Positions 34,676 to 47,003 of a stretch of 64,000 bases of DNA are shown here, piece by piece. The notes below the pieces were generated by a model. It was not told the origin of the DNA and made no database searches. It saw only the letters and a program-made list of their open reading frames with translations. A program made the position numbers and the translations under genes. The stretch is from NCBI GenBank assembly GCA_001600875.1, contig BCLD01000013.1, forward strand, positions 608,033-672,032, read 5' to 3'. Positions within the stretch are counted from its first letter, which is position 1, and every line of letters starts with the position of its first letter. This stretch comes from Solicoccozyma terricola (lineage: Eukaryota > Basidiomycota > Tremellomycetes > Filobasidiales > Piskurozymaceae).

Positions 34676-35449
34676 TAACCAATCTGATTCACTCTCTACG
34701 AAACATGGGACGTCTCGGCGCAGGCTGTTCATCCTCATGATTGCCTCAGTCTCAGACTCCTACTACGTAGATCCCCCTCGATATACGACACATATACTTC
34801 CCTAGCCAGTTCATCTCTCTCTTGTCGACCACTTCCCGACAAACGTACCCAGGGTCCAATTCCGACTTACAACATGTCTAACGTTCTAGCCACATGTCAG
34901 ACTACAATCCCACAGAAGAAAGATGTATGTTATAGTCATACGGACTGTAATATCTGACATTCTTTGCAGAATCTCGGTGGAATGACATATTAAATGAAAA
35001 TAAGAGCATAACACAAGTATCAAGCCCCCGACAACACGGATTTGTACAACCCGATAACGAGAGTCATTCCCTTAGCTGAGATCACGAAGGGTGGGGTAGC
35101 AGGATGACGCCGTCGCACTGCATCCAGCCAGTTGGGTTTGAACGGTGGGATGCGGCGGAGAACCGAGGCGAGGTGGATAGGTCGAGGGAATGACAAATTG
35201 GACTTGATATTTGCGGGTCATGAGTCGCAAAAGGCGAGACATCATTATGTCGTGGAGTTGTAATCGGTCGAAACAAAGTCTATTTTGGTTATAACGTGAA
35301 AGTAGAGTCATAATCGTTGTGGCCGACGTTGCCTATCTCTTCGAGGAACGACGCCCGGCTTCGGCGTTCCTTCGAGGACGTGGAGCAGGTCGGGAAGTTC
35401 TGGGAGGGGGGAGCGGTTCTCTTCGATGTCCGACACGACGGGGACCTCT
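34676..35449. other. Spacer, no gene recognised
   Basis: Between the tRNA and the stop of the 35.4 kb gene. The frames in it are short and mostly antisense to the 3' region of that gene. Confidence 0.4.
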
Positions 35450-36573
35450 TCATCGTTCAGGCCTTGCCGCAGTTTTTCCCATCACTCTGTTCCGCTTCCT
35501 CGGGGACGGGCGTGACGGCGATTTGTTCGCCAACACAAACTCGTCGTCGGAGTAGTTGGTGTCAGAGGTTTCTGACTCTTACAAGTTCTCAGCAACGGAG
35601 TGGCGAAGAAGCGGATGAGGATGATGAGAACGAGGATGATGAGAACGAGGTGAGAACGACGACGACGATGAGACGAGGATGGGAACAAACGAATGTTGAA
35701 TATTTCTCGGATCAGTGACGGAGAGACGGTGAAAAATGGTGCTGGACACGGACGGCACTCACCATGAACAACCTCCCTCGGCAACACCGCTTTCTCTCCA
35801 ATTCTTCGTTTCAGCTCAAACTTCAACTTCAAGTGGTTTGAAATGTAATAGTCGACTTGTTCCTTGACCCTCTCGTCTATTTCGCTTCCTGTCTTACGCT
35901 CTACTGCAGCGACAAAGGTGATGAATTTCTGATTGACCGTTTGTAGACTGATCTTCGCTTCAACACGGCCAATACAGATTTTGACGAAGTAGAAAAGCCA
36001 TCCGATGATGATACTCTGTGGAGGGAACTTGTCCGGGAGTTGCGCCATAAGGGAAGAAGGTAGTGAGAAGGTGTGGTCGTTCGATTACAGACAGGTTATA
36101 AATTCGATAAAGTTTTTCAGAATCTTTACGTGGGCTTTCTCGCTGGCTGATGAACTTGAGCGGCGACTTGGATCATCCATCACCTCATGGAGCTCTTTTA
36201 TCTTTCCACCCACCGCATCAAACCTCGCCGCAGCTGTCATCATTTTCCGGCTGATCGGCAACCTGGGATGACGGATGAACGACATGTTTGTCGAAATAAT
36301 AGAATAGAGAATACGGAAAGGCGCCCCTGGAGCGGGGGATGGTTCGGATGGATCGATCCGGGATGCGGATGGCCCGAGATCCGGTGGAGGTAGTGATCCT
36401 AACCTCGGTATTAATTGACTGAACAGGGGATTAAGTTTTGGTGATGCTCGTCGTGACTCGTGGTCGTTCATCGTGGTAGTGGTAGTCGTCGTTCCTGACT
36501 CATCCGTCAAAAGGTTAACGACGTGAAGCGAAACTTGAACGGAGTGACTCGTATGCTTGCCAGTTCTTTCCAA
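35450..36573 (-). CDS. Hypothetical protein with one hydrophobic segment
   Basis: Three exons: 36573-36130, 36015-35763 and 35577-35450. The first donor GTAAAG is the only in-phase choice I found and is tentative; the second (GTGAGT, phase 1) is clear. The N-terminal about 100 residues are Pro/Ser-rich. Exon 2 starts with a hydrophobic IIIGWLFYFVKICIG, possibly a membrane or amphipathic segment, then a charged helix (DERVKEQVDYYISN, LKFELKRRIGE). The end is SDTNYSDDEF then a basic tail PSPRKRNRV. A decayed, LTR-split copy lies at 7560-8790. The family is not recognised. Start codon choice between 36573 and the Met of MNDHESRR is open. Confidence 0.55.
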
Positions 36574-36833
36574 GACAATCGCGAATGAGAGAACAGAGTA
36601 TTACAAGTTGTCACTGTCTCCCATTCCATTCCATTCCACTCCATTCCATCCTACGACGGTGATGATTGAATGATATGTGATGCTCGTAGGGAGAACCCCC
36701 CCCCCCCCCGGGCCTCGGGGCCCCGCAGTCACGTGGACCATCCTCACCAGTCAACCAACTCGTTCAACATCGACATCGACATCGACATCTTCTTCCTCCT
36801 CGACCACCACCCACCACCCACGCCCCACCCACC
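36574..36833. promoter_or_regulatory. Divergent promoter of the 35.4 kb gene and TFB2
   Basis: 260 bp between start codons. Holds an imperfect (CATTC)n run at about 36,626-36,650, a C14 run at 36,696-36,709, and a (CGACAT)n run just before the TFB2 start. Confidence 0.5.
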
Positions 36834-38945
36834 ATGGCCACCTTCGACCCCAACGTCTCCACCAGTGGTCTTTCCTCTCGTGGCAGTAATCCCTCCACCA
36901 TCTCCGACCCCACCGCGCCCCTCCTTCGCTACCTGACAAGCGGCCAACCCGATTCTTTCTTCGAGCGACTGTATGCGAGCGAGGCAGCTGCGTTGGGGAT
37001 GTTTAGGTGGGGACGGGGGGTCGTGGCGGTGTTGCGTGTGCTTTTACTTAACATTTGATATCCCAACCACAGACTTCTACCTCCGCTATGTCGCCAGATA
37101 GTGATGAGCCTTCTGTGGTGCCCTGGTCCCGTCAGAGCGCGAGACCTTAAAGTTCTAGTAAACCTAGACCCGCATGCTTCTCAATCCGAGTGAGTGTTTG
37201 TATATGCCGAAGCGAGCGCTACGCTTACCCCCCACACCCCACCCCTTCCCAGCATGGACGCACTCATCGCCATCCTCCACTCCCTTCACATCCTCACTTC
37301 CCGTGCGAAAAAGAGCGTATGGTCATATTTCATAAACTCAATCTTCCGAATATCCCTGAGCAACGCGTTGACCGGTGGAGGAACTTCTGCTGCATTCGGA
37401 GTTCCATACGAGCGAATACCAAACGATGGATCCATCGAAGTCTCCCCGGAATCTCTAACGTCGTACGGCTCTGATCGATGGGAAGGGATGCTTAAATTCA
37501 TGGTATCATCATCGGCAAACGTGTTTGAAACAGCAGCAAGTCGACCGAATCGGAATATGACAAACTTGTTGGTGTCTTCAGGGTTGATGTCCTTTGCAGT
37601 GAATCCGTTGGCTTCAGGGGCGCAGGTTTTGAAAATCACAAGTCAGGGGTTTCAATTCTTGCTAGAGGAAAGAGCGGTGCAGATATGGCAGATGTTGATG
37701 TTTTATTTGAGATCGAGGGCGGTGAGTGTGTGGGGGGGGGNNNNNNNNNNNNNNNNNNNNNNNNNNNNNNNNNNNNNNNNNNNNNNNNNNNNNNNNNNNN
37801 NNNNNNNNNNNNNNNNNNNNNNNNNNNNNNNNNNNNNNNNNNNNNNNNNNNNNNNNNNNNNNNNNNNNNNNNNNNNNNNNNNNNNNNNNNNNNNNNNNNN
37901 NNNNNNNNNNNNNNNNNNNNNNNNNNNNNNNNNNNNNNNNNNNNNNNNNNNNNNNNNNNNNNNNNNNNNNNNNNNNNNNNNNNNNNNNNNNNNNNNNNNN
38001 NNNNNNNNNNNNNNNNNNNNNNNNNNNNNNNNNNNNNNNNNNNNNNNNNNNNNNNNNNNNNNNNNNNNNNNNNNNNNNNNNNNNNNNNNNNNNNNNNNNN
38101 NNNNNNNNNNNNNNNNNNNNNNNNNNNNNNNNNNNNNNNNNNNNNNNNNNNNNNNNNNNNNNNNNNNNNNNNNNNNNNNNNNNNNNNNNNNNNNNNNNNN
38201 NNNNNNNNNNNNNNNNNNNNNNNNNNNNNNNNNNNNNNNNNNNNNNNNNNNNNNNNNNNNNNNNNNNNNNNNNNNNNNNNNNNNNNNNNNNNNNNNNNNN
38301 NNNNNNNNNNNNNNNNNNNNNNNNNNNNNNNNNNNNNNNNNNNNNNNNNNNNNNNNNNNNNNNNNNNNNNNNNNNNNNNNNNNNNNNNNNNNNNNNNNNN
38401 NNNNNNNNNNNNNNNNNNNNNNNNNNNNNNNNNNNNNNNNNNNNNNNNNNNNNNNNNNNNNNNNNNNNNNNNNNNNNNNNNNNNNNNNNNNNNNNNNNNN
38501 NNNNNNNNNNNNNNNNNNNNNNNNNNNNNNNNNNNNNNNNNNNNNNNNNNNNNNNNNNNNNNNNNNNNNNCCCCCCCCCCCGGGGGCACCGTCACACGCT
38601 GACCCAACCCTACAGAACCCACTCCTCCCCATCACCGTCGTCGATCAACTCCATCTATGGGACAAGGAGCGGCATCGATTGAAGACGGAAGACGGTGAGT
38701 GATGCGACGATGGCATCGGCCGCCCCATACTAAACCTCCCCTGCCCACCAGGCAATCTCTTCCAATTCGCCAACCAGGACCTGTTTGAATCGTGCGCCGA
38801 CTGGGCAAAGGACAACGGTGTGCTGTTGTACGAGGGAACGCGGACGCATGCCTCGACTGGATTTGAAGGCCATCTCTTCATCGCCGGGATTGCAAAGGAG
38901 CAGATGGCGGCATATATCAACGAGAAGCGGCGGCATGGCTTGTAG
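36834..38945 (+). CDS. TFB2: TFIIH core subunit Tfb2 (p52), interrupted by a gap
   Basis: Subunit of the TFIIH core that anchors and stimulates the XPB/Ssl2 translocase in transcription and nucleotide-excision repair. Exons 36834-37006, 37073-37189, 37253-37721, then a gap, then 38616-38694 and 38752-38945. Family landmarks: LLPPLCRQIVMSLLWCPGP near the start, GFQFLLEERAVQIWQMLMFY before the gap, and the C-terminal QLHLWDKERHRL region that in homologues contacts Tfb5. An N block of 830 replaces the intron after 37721 and whatever exons lie in it, so the middle of the protein is missing. Introns 1 and 3 start with G-rich runs; intron 2 ends C-rich. The stop lies 124 bp from the convergent NUD1 stop. 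Confidence 0.92.
37741..38570. other. Assembly gap (830 N) inside TFB2
   Basis: Bounded by G9 (37732-37740) and C11 (38571-38581). It hides the central coding part of TFB2. Confidence 0.98.
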
Positions 38946-39069
38946 AATTTACGGGGGCGTACCACGTTGTATATCAAGAATTGATGTTTTGGCATTATAA
39001 TCACTGTCGTGCCGCCGGGATGGGGCTTGTTCGTTTACAAAAGCGTTGCAAGGCAAGATGTCGCCGCCC

Positions 39070-42000
39070 TCATCGATCCATCGTTCCACCCTCAATCAAC
39101 TGCCTCGCCTTTTCCCTCTCCGCCTCGCTCACCGCGATGCCATCAACTTGAACGATCCCATCGCAAGCCATCATGACCATCCCGCGGTAGATTAGGCGTT
39201 TCGAATACCACTCGTCTGGTAGACTGCGACGGAAGTTGTCATCCAGCTGCAACCACGACAGGGAGGACGTGGTCCCCGCCGTACCGCCGGAGAGGAGAAG
39301 CGGCAAGTAATAGTTGAGGTTGCAGGGGTTCATTCTAAAAAGCGGGGTTGGGGCGTTAGACACGAACCGGTCCAGCCTTCCACCCTCACACTCACCTCAA
39401 ATCCACCTCTTGCAACCCCTCCAGCCCTCGCAGACCACGCAGAACGAGCTTCGTGCCATTGGCCCCCAATCTCCCACCTACCATCATCAGCTTCCTCAGC
39501 GCTGTCAATCCCTGCAAGCCATCCAGATCACGCAGAAAGTTGTAGTTGAGGTTCAGGCATCGGAGGTTGGGCACCCGCCGAGCCAGATCCGCAGGCCACT
39601 CTGAGAGCTTGCAAGCGGCCGCTTCGATATACACGAGCGAGAACAGCGGGCGGCTGGGGAAGAAGTCGTGTGGCAGGGGATTACCTAGAGGACAAGTCGT
39701 ATGTTAGTGGGTATTATTGCATGGGGGTTTCCGCCCACCACCAACCTGAGATATACAGCCGTTTGACCTCTCGAAGATCTTCGTATGTCAGGGACAGCCT
39801 ATCCACCCGCTGATTCCGCAGACTGATGTTTTCCAGACGACTGCTTAAAGGACCAGTAGACCGCTCCAAGCAGCTGATCGCATTGTTATCGGCATAAAGA
39901 GTACGCAATCGCGGCATTCCAGATATGTCCAGCTGATACAGCTCATTGTGGCTCACACGCAGCGAACGCAGTTGCTGCATTGGTCTCGTCACCGAAAGCG
40001 ATTCGAGGTGATTGCATTCTGATATGCCGAGGGAACACGTTAGGGAGACATCACCGCTGTGCACAACCTCGGACTCACCTAGATTAAGCGTGTTGAGACT
40101 TTGCAGTCTGTCCACACCTTCCAAACGCTTGATACGATTGGAAGAGAGGTCGAGGGCTTCCATCTTGGCCCTACGAGTACCGCAAAACCGTCAGCCCCGT
40201 CACCCCCCCCCCCCCTTTTCCCCCAGTAACACGCACCATTTAGCCTTTGTCAGATCGATCTGCTCGATGGCGTTCCGAGAGCAACTCAGTTTTATCAAAC
40301 AGTCCATGTCCATAATGTCGGAGAGGTCAGAGATCTTGTTGTCGTCCATCCTGAGCTCGCGCAGGTGACGAAGGCAGCTGAGGGCTGAATTCTAGTGTCA
40401 GCCAAAGGTGAGTGTCTACGCTAGCACCGCAACTCACCATTCACGCTCTCGACCTGATTGCGAGAAATGTCGAGGTACTGAAGGTGTTGCAGATGGTTGA
40501 CAGCGGTTAAACTCGTAAGTCTGCAAATCGATGCATCAGCTCGTGAGGCTTACACCCGCCGCTTCATCAGACTCTTACCTGTTTCCCGCGACCTGAAGGG
40601 TCCGGATTGTGGAAGGTATGCCGCTGAGGTAGCTGATGGCGTTGTCGTTACTGCAAGTAACAAAGCGCGGGCGTTAGATCTTCCGCACGCCCGGACTCTA
40701 CATCATCACGCACAGAATGGCTTCATCTAACGCAGGCAGGAATTCCTTCAACCTCGCCACGCTATCTGCGCCTCTCCCAGACAAGTCAATTGTGGTGAGG
40801 ACCTCCCAATGCGGCTCGAATGGCTGGACCTCGGTGATGAGTTCGACCAGCTTGTCATGGGCAACGGCGAACGAGCACTCGGTGAGGAAAGTTGCATTGC
40901 CGGGATGGAGCTTGGCGTAGGTGTACCGCGATAAACCGCCACGACTCGGCTCAGATTCCCCCACTTCTTCGTTCGTCTCGGCAGATTGATCGCTCTCGGA
41001 ACGGGCCAGTGACCGGGAATTGCTGCTTGCCGTGCGCTTCGACGGACTTGGAACGGATTCATCGACTATTGAGATGCGGATCATCTGTCAATGCCGACCT
41101 TTCCGACGACCGGCCGCCAAACTCACCCGTCTCGTCCAACAAGTCTACCATTTCTCTGATTCTCGTAGTCCTCATTGACACACCTGCGCTACCAGCCTCT
41201 ATGCTCTCGCTCTCAAAGACCTCGCAACTTGATGCCGCACTGACAGGCCTCGCAAGATCATTCCAAGCTCTTCGTTTCTTGGACTGCTCGGCAAGCACAC
41301 GCACGTCGAGCATCTTACCGCTCTTCCGTCCATCCGAGAAGCTGACGCTGCGGCGATCCACGCTGTCCAAGAAAGAGTCTTTCCCGCTCGAGTTGTTGAC
41401 GGGAGTGGCTGGATCGATCGCTTGTAAGCGTTTCTTGAGGGCGGATGTCGGCGCCTTGTCCTGGACGCGAGCGGGGTTTGGCGTGGCGTTGACCTGAACC
41501 GCTTCAGTGGCCGGCGTTGCATCGTCACCTGTAGCCAGCAGGCCAGGCCGCTGAGCGTGCGGAAATTGAAACGACCTATCAAAGGAAGGTTTGATGACGC
41601 GGATGACGGCTGGAGGTTCCGTACCAATGTCACCCTCATCCTGTACCGAAAGCTGGGAAATGTCGTCGACAGTGGCAGCGTCCGTCCGAGCTGCTTCTCC
41701 AGAGTGCCCTGTCCCAGCGTCGGAGCGCTCGGACGTGAACGACTGGGGTGATTGCGAATATTCCATCGCCGATTGTCCTCTTGGTGGAGTTGGCGTCGGC
41801 TCCACATCCTCCTTCAAGCTCTCCAAGCCGGCGAACACGTCCACACTTCGATCACTTGCAGTCGATGCCCGATCGTCTTTCAATGTCACATCACCACCAC
41901 TCGACGGTGCCTTGACCCATTTCATTTGTTGTTTGTCAAAGACCATCCTACCCACCACATCCGGTAGCTGTTTCTGAACGCTCTCGAACGTGATGACGTC

Positions 42001-44487
42001 TTTGAATTTGCGACCGTGAGATGGCGGAGGAGGAGCAGTCCCGCGATGTTTGATAAACGAGGTGGATACGGCCGTGATGTTGGTGTTTGCTGTAGATGCG
42101 GACGAGACATATCGATTGAGATCCTCTGGTGTTATCGTTGCAGGACGTTGTTGGCCAAATGGAGCGGCGATACGGACTTGAGGTCCACCACCACCACCAC
42201 CTGCTGACGCTGGTTGTCGAACGGCTGCTTTGACAGTCGTCGAACTGTCTGCTATCGATTCACTCATTGCTGAACCGGGTCTCAACCTCGATGGTCCGGC
42301 TTCCGCGTTTTCCACCCGACTGACTTCATCCACCTCGCTCAACGTCTTCAACATTTTCCGCGGACTGGTGGTCCGTTCAGATACCTGTCCATTCCGACCT
42401 CCTTGCTTTGTACCTTCCTTCCGACTTTCCGAACCCGTGGTCGCACTGGAATCGCTCACATTCCTCAACTTTATCTTATCCATGATATTCCTCCCAGCGG
42501 AGATATATTGCTCTGTAATAGTCCCAGACGAACCAGAACCAGTTCCAGATAATGTAGATCGGTAAGACCCATATACGCCAAGACCAGGTTCGATTCGTGC
42601 AGGTACGACAAGTAAAGGAGTTGATCGTAATGGCGGTGTGGGTGGGATCGATTGAATGGAAGGCGATGAGGAAGGAGCAGTAGATTCTGATCCGTCGTCT
42701 CGTAATCCCCGTCAGCAAAGGATAAAATTAAACGAAGGGGTATTCCGCCACATCAACTCACCATCCCTTCTACTTCCCGCCCAACTACTCTCCGGACTAC
42801 CCCACTTTCTCTCCTTGATCCTTCTTAAAACCTCTTCACCTCTCTCACCCCAACTCCTTCTATCCCTCCCACTACCCTGTCTTCGTTCCACTGCATCCAC
42901 CTCGACCTCCTCCTCCGTCGTCGTCGTCGACGATCGAGAACGAGAGGAAAAGTCCGATCGTGGAGAAGCTGATAATCGAATTCGCTTCGAAGCTCGATAT
43001 TCATCCGAATCAGTTCCATCCGAGGGAGATTGTCGGATTGGTGATACGGTATCACGTTCTATCCATGATCTTCTTGATCGATTGGATGAAACTGTTCCTT
43101 CAGACGATGCTCTTCCAGACCTTCCTGACCCCGAACTGAAACCGGAACCAGCACCCGACGCCGACGCCGACGCCGACGCCGACCTCGAGGCCGAACCAAA
43201 ACTCGATCCTTTCCTCTTCATCTTCCCTCCTCTCTTCACCGGTGTTGTCCCTTGTGCACTTATACTATCCACAATAGCACTTAAATGTTCTCTCGTATAC
43301 GTATCATACGTCCTTTGAAAAAGTTTAAGAGCAGGTGGAGTTGAAGTGATGGGATGATGATGTTGCTGAGAAGATGGTGAGTGATTTGGGATTGGGATTC
43401 GGTTAGGTGAGAATGAAAATTCAACATTATCGAATGGAGATGAAGTGGTTTGGCCGTTTGGATCGACTTTTGATCCTGAGAAATGTCGGATTTTGTTGTT
43501 GTCGCCGCTGTTGTTGTTGTTGTTGCGACGATGGTTGGGTGTGGGTGTACCGTCTACTCCTGAATCTGAATTACAATTCGATGTTGGTAATGATGAAGAT
43601 GGATTTTGGTTCTCATTCTTGTTTTCAATTTCAATTCCCATTTCCATACTTGATGATGCTGAAGAAGTTCGAGATGGTGGTGTTACTGATTCACTCAAAC
43701 GACTAGGTTTCGAAGGGACGTAAGAATGGGATTGTTTTCGGGTAGTTGGTTGTTGTTGTCGTGGTTGTGGGTGTTGTTGTCGATCGTCCACTGCCGTTTC
43801 TTCAACTCGCTCACGACCAGACGACAACGACGATGATGGTGGAGGATCAAACATACTCTCCAATCTACTTTTTGCAAATAAACCACCCCCACCACCCCCA
43901 CCACCACCCGCCACATCTCCGGTCGATCCTATAAACGGATTCCTCAAAGCTTTTCCTAATCCAATCGCTTGTTGTTGAGATGCATCTGGTTGTTCCGTGG
44001 TTTTAACAATAAATGTACCGAGTCCAACGGACGATGGTGATGGTGGTGATTCAGTGCGTATTGATATTCCAACGTTATTTTTACTTGTTGGTTGTTGTTG
44101 TTTGGAAACGGGTGAAGGAAATAACAACGATGACGACGACGAAGAAGACCTCTTGGAATGTTCATTACTTGACGGTGGAGAATCCAACGTACCAGGACTC
44201 GTCATAGCTATCAAAGATCCTAATGAATTCTCCACATCCCCTGAAACAACTCTCATCTCCATCCCACGTCCAGTTCCCATATTATCGTACGCTGAAGAAA
44301 CCGATAACTCGCGTTGTTTCTTGGTAGTTGTTCCTATCCATTTGATGGAACCGAGTGTCGGTTGAACGGGCGGAGGAGTAGCGTGGTAGGGGTCGTGTGG
44401 GTGATATTCAGGAGACGAGATGGGAGATGGAGGATCTACCCATTCTTCTGCGAGCTCGTCTGTCTGCCACGCTGGTCGTAGGTCCAT
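39070..44487 (-). CDS. NUD1: SIN/MEN scaffold, LRR protein Nud1/Cdc11
   Basis: Spindle-pole-body scaffold that recruits the septation/mitotic-exit GTPase and kinases. Ten exons: 44487-42762, 42698-41127, 41065-40714, 40650-40579, 40520-40438, 40384-40237, 40170-40079, 40018-39746, 39684-39396 and 39334-39070, all in phase. The start (LRPAWQTDELAEEWV) and LKLFQRTYDTYTREHL match the family's N-terminal motifs; VVGRMVFDKQQMKWV is the conserved mid-protein box. From exon 3 on there are leucine-rich repeats, for example LQYLDISRNQVESV, LRELRMDDNKISDL and LRTLYADNNAISCL. The long N-terminus is disordered, with Ser, Gln, Asn and Gly runs. The symbol follows the yeast name; the fission-yeast name is cdc11. 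Confidence 0.85.
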
Positions 44488-44796
44488 TGTTGGGTGGTGG
44501 CCGTGTAGGTGTAGGTACTACTGGATGGGATGGTTGAAGGATGATCCATGTGCCCGGCCGTGTCAACAATAACAATCCCTGTCCACCCGTGAGAATGAGT
44601 GGGTGGGGGTGGAGGTGGGGGATATGACGTGGCATTCCCCACCTGCTTATCACACATATAGTTTATACACGTCATTGATAGCCCCATCATCCCCCCTTCC
44701 CCTCCCTCCTCCCCCCGTCCATGACATGTTAAATATCTCCCCGATGCTATCAACAACAACATTGTCAACAACACCACCAACACCACTTTCAACACC
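44488..44796. promoter_or_regulatory. Divergent promoter of NUD1 and the bZIP gene
   Basis: 309 bp between the two start codons. Pyrimidine-rich on the bZIP side, with a GTTTATAC word near 44,660. Confidence 0.5.
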
Positions 44797-46434
44797 ATGG
44801 ATCACTCAGGTAAATAAATATTCACACACCGTCACATCCCACATCCCACATCCCACATCCCACATCTTCTCTAACTCCCACCTCCCACCCCCCACACAGA
44901 TCTCGTACAATTCCCTACCACTCACATGGACGACAATCAACATGAGATGATGCGCGCTGCAGTAGTTTCATCACTCGATCAAGCAGCTGCTTCTCAATCG
45001 CATGATGCGAGGGGACATTCGGATGGGAGTGGACATAGGGGAGTGGGATTAGGGGGAGGAGCGGGGACAGCGGCGGGGGCGGGGACGGGAGGAAACGGAG
45101 GGGGAGAGGGAGGGGAGTTGGAGATTGGAGGGTTACCTTTGGATTTGGAGTTTGGTTCTGGTGGGACGGTTGGAGGAACGGGTGATGAAGATGAACGTAT
45201 TGGAGATATCACGGGTGATTCGGTAGATACAGGAGAACAAGTCGATGGTGGTGGTGGTGGTGATGATGTCGGCGATAATGGTGGTGTTGGTGGTAATGGC
45301 CACGAAGAGCACGATTCTACATCTCCATCATCAATCAACAAACGTAGATCTACGAATGGGATGACATCATCAACACCAAAGCGTGCCAAGGGGAATCCAG
45401 GTGTAGGAACGCCGATGACTGAGGAAGAGAAAAAAGTGAAATTGAGGGAAGCGAATAGGAAAGCGGCGGAGAGGAGTAGAGGGAAGAAGAGGGGTGAACT
45501 GTGAGTTTTAAAAAACGTGATATAGGAGGGTAGATCGATGGGATCAGTGTTTGTTTGGGAAGACAGCGGCGGCGGCGGCGGCGGCGGCGGCGGCAGCGGT
45601 GGCTTCTTTACTCTTTCACCGTTTCAATCTCAACGCTCAACGCTCTAACGCTGACCCGAACCCCACCCCTCCCCTGACCCCACCCCACCCCACCCCACCC
45701 CACCCCACAGCCACGCACTCGAAGAAACAGTCCGCAACATCCAAGAAGAAAACGCACGTCTCCGTACCCAACTTGAATCCCTACTCTCAATCGCCACTTC
45801 ATCCACAAACACGAACCCTGAATCAGGTGGACAAGCTCAATCGACAGATCCAACATTCTCATCAGGTGGTGGAAACGATGATGTCGTCGGCGGTGTCGTC
45901 GTACCTGGAGACGTAGATTCTCCATATGGTGGAATGCCAATGACTGGAATGTTGGGTGAATTAGGTCTCGATATTCCTTTACTTTCCAATTTACATCGGC
46001 AGATTATTACGTTGCGTGCATCGATCGCTGAACGAGAACGTGTTCTCGATCCAACGATTGCCGCCGCGGGCACCACCACCACCACGCCTTCACAATCAAC
46101 TACAACCACCACCACCGATAAACAACTACGATCGGAACGAACGGCGTTGATCTCACTCATCGCTCATTTGAAAGAAGAGAGAGAAAAAATCGATAGGGAG
46201 AATGCGTTGTTGGAACGAGAAATTAAACAGAAGAGAATGATGAATGGTGGAGTTGATGGAGTTGCAACGACGTCTCAGGATTATGAGAAAAAAGAGGGAG
46301 ATGATAGTGTTGCGGTTGAGAGAGCTTTGATTGAAATTAGAAGTTGGTTGGATGAGGCGTTGAAGGGTTGGCAGGATGTGAGTCTTTGTCACGAGGGAAT
46401 GAATTTACCCCTTTTTACCCGCCGTTGTTTACCT

Positions 46435-46471
<37 letters not shown>

Positions 46472-46783
46472 CCCCCCCCCCCCCCCCCCCTGCAGACGGG
46501 TCTTCTCAAACGACCACCAACTACAACTCTCCCAACTCGAGACTCTGGTGGACAAGGACATCCGATCCCAACCTCGAACCCCACTGACGAATTCCATCCT
46601 GATTTTTCATTCCAAGCGGAAGATCTCACACCTGAACAAGTCAATCAATATGCTCAAGCGTATGCGACGAGTATGGGTGGTGGGACGACGTCGACGCAGG
46701 ATACGGAGCATGGCCAGGGTCAGAGTCAGGGCCAGGGTCATATGAATCTGTTGAGCGAGGTGTCCATGACTCAGGGAAGATGA
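44797..46783 (+). CDS. bZIP transcription factor
   Basis: Four exons: 44797-44809 (only MDHS plus one base), 44900-45500, 45711-46377 and 46496-46783. The basic region reads LREANRKAAERSRGKKR, with the N..(A)A..SR pattern of bZIP DNA-contact residues, and runs across the second intron into a leucine zipper (LHALEETVRNIQEENARLRT). A second charged helix lies at about 46,140-46,240. The N-terminus is Gly-rich and acidic; the end is Gln-Gly rich (GQGQSQGQGH). The intron between exons 2 and 3 holds a (GCG)n run and ends in (CACCC)n. The last intron carries a 55-nt C tract. Its target genes cannot be told from sequence. Confidence 0.85.
46436..46490 (+). repeat. 55-nt poly-C tract before a 3' splice site
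   Basis: C runs with a single G at 46471, ending 5 nt before the AG of the last bZIP intron (acceptor ends 46495). It is the longest homopolymer in the window. Confidence 0.97.
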
Positions 46784-47003
46784 GGAGTTGGATTTCCAAT
46801 ATAGCGTTTTTTTTGTACCGGGAAATGTGTGTGTGTGTGTTTTAATTTTGTTCGCGTAAACAAGGGCCCACCCCCCGCTGGAGGTAGATCGGCAGACCAG
46901 AAATGCAGTGATCCCGACGTCGGTTCCAAACACACACACCACTAGCCATCACAGCATCCCCCCTTCACAGTATCCACTCCAACGTACGTCGGCTACAGCT
47001 ACA

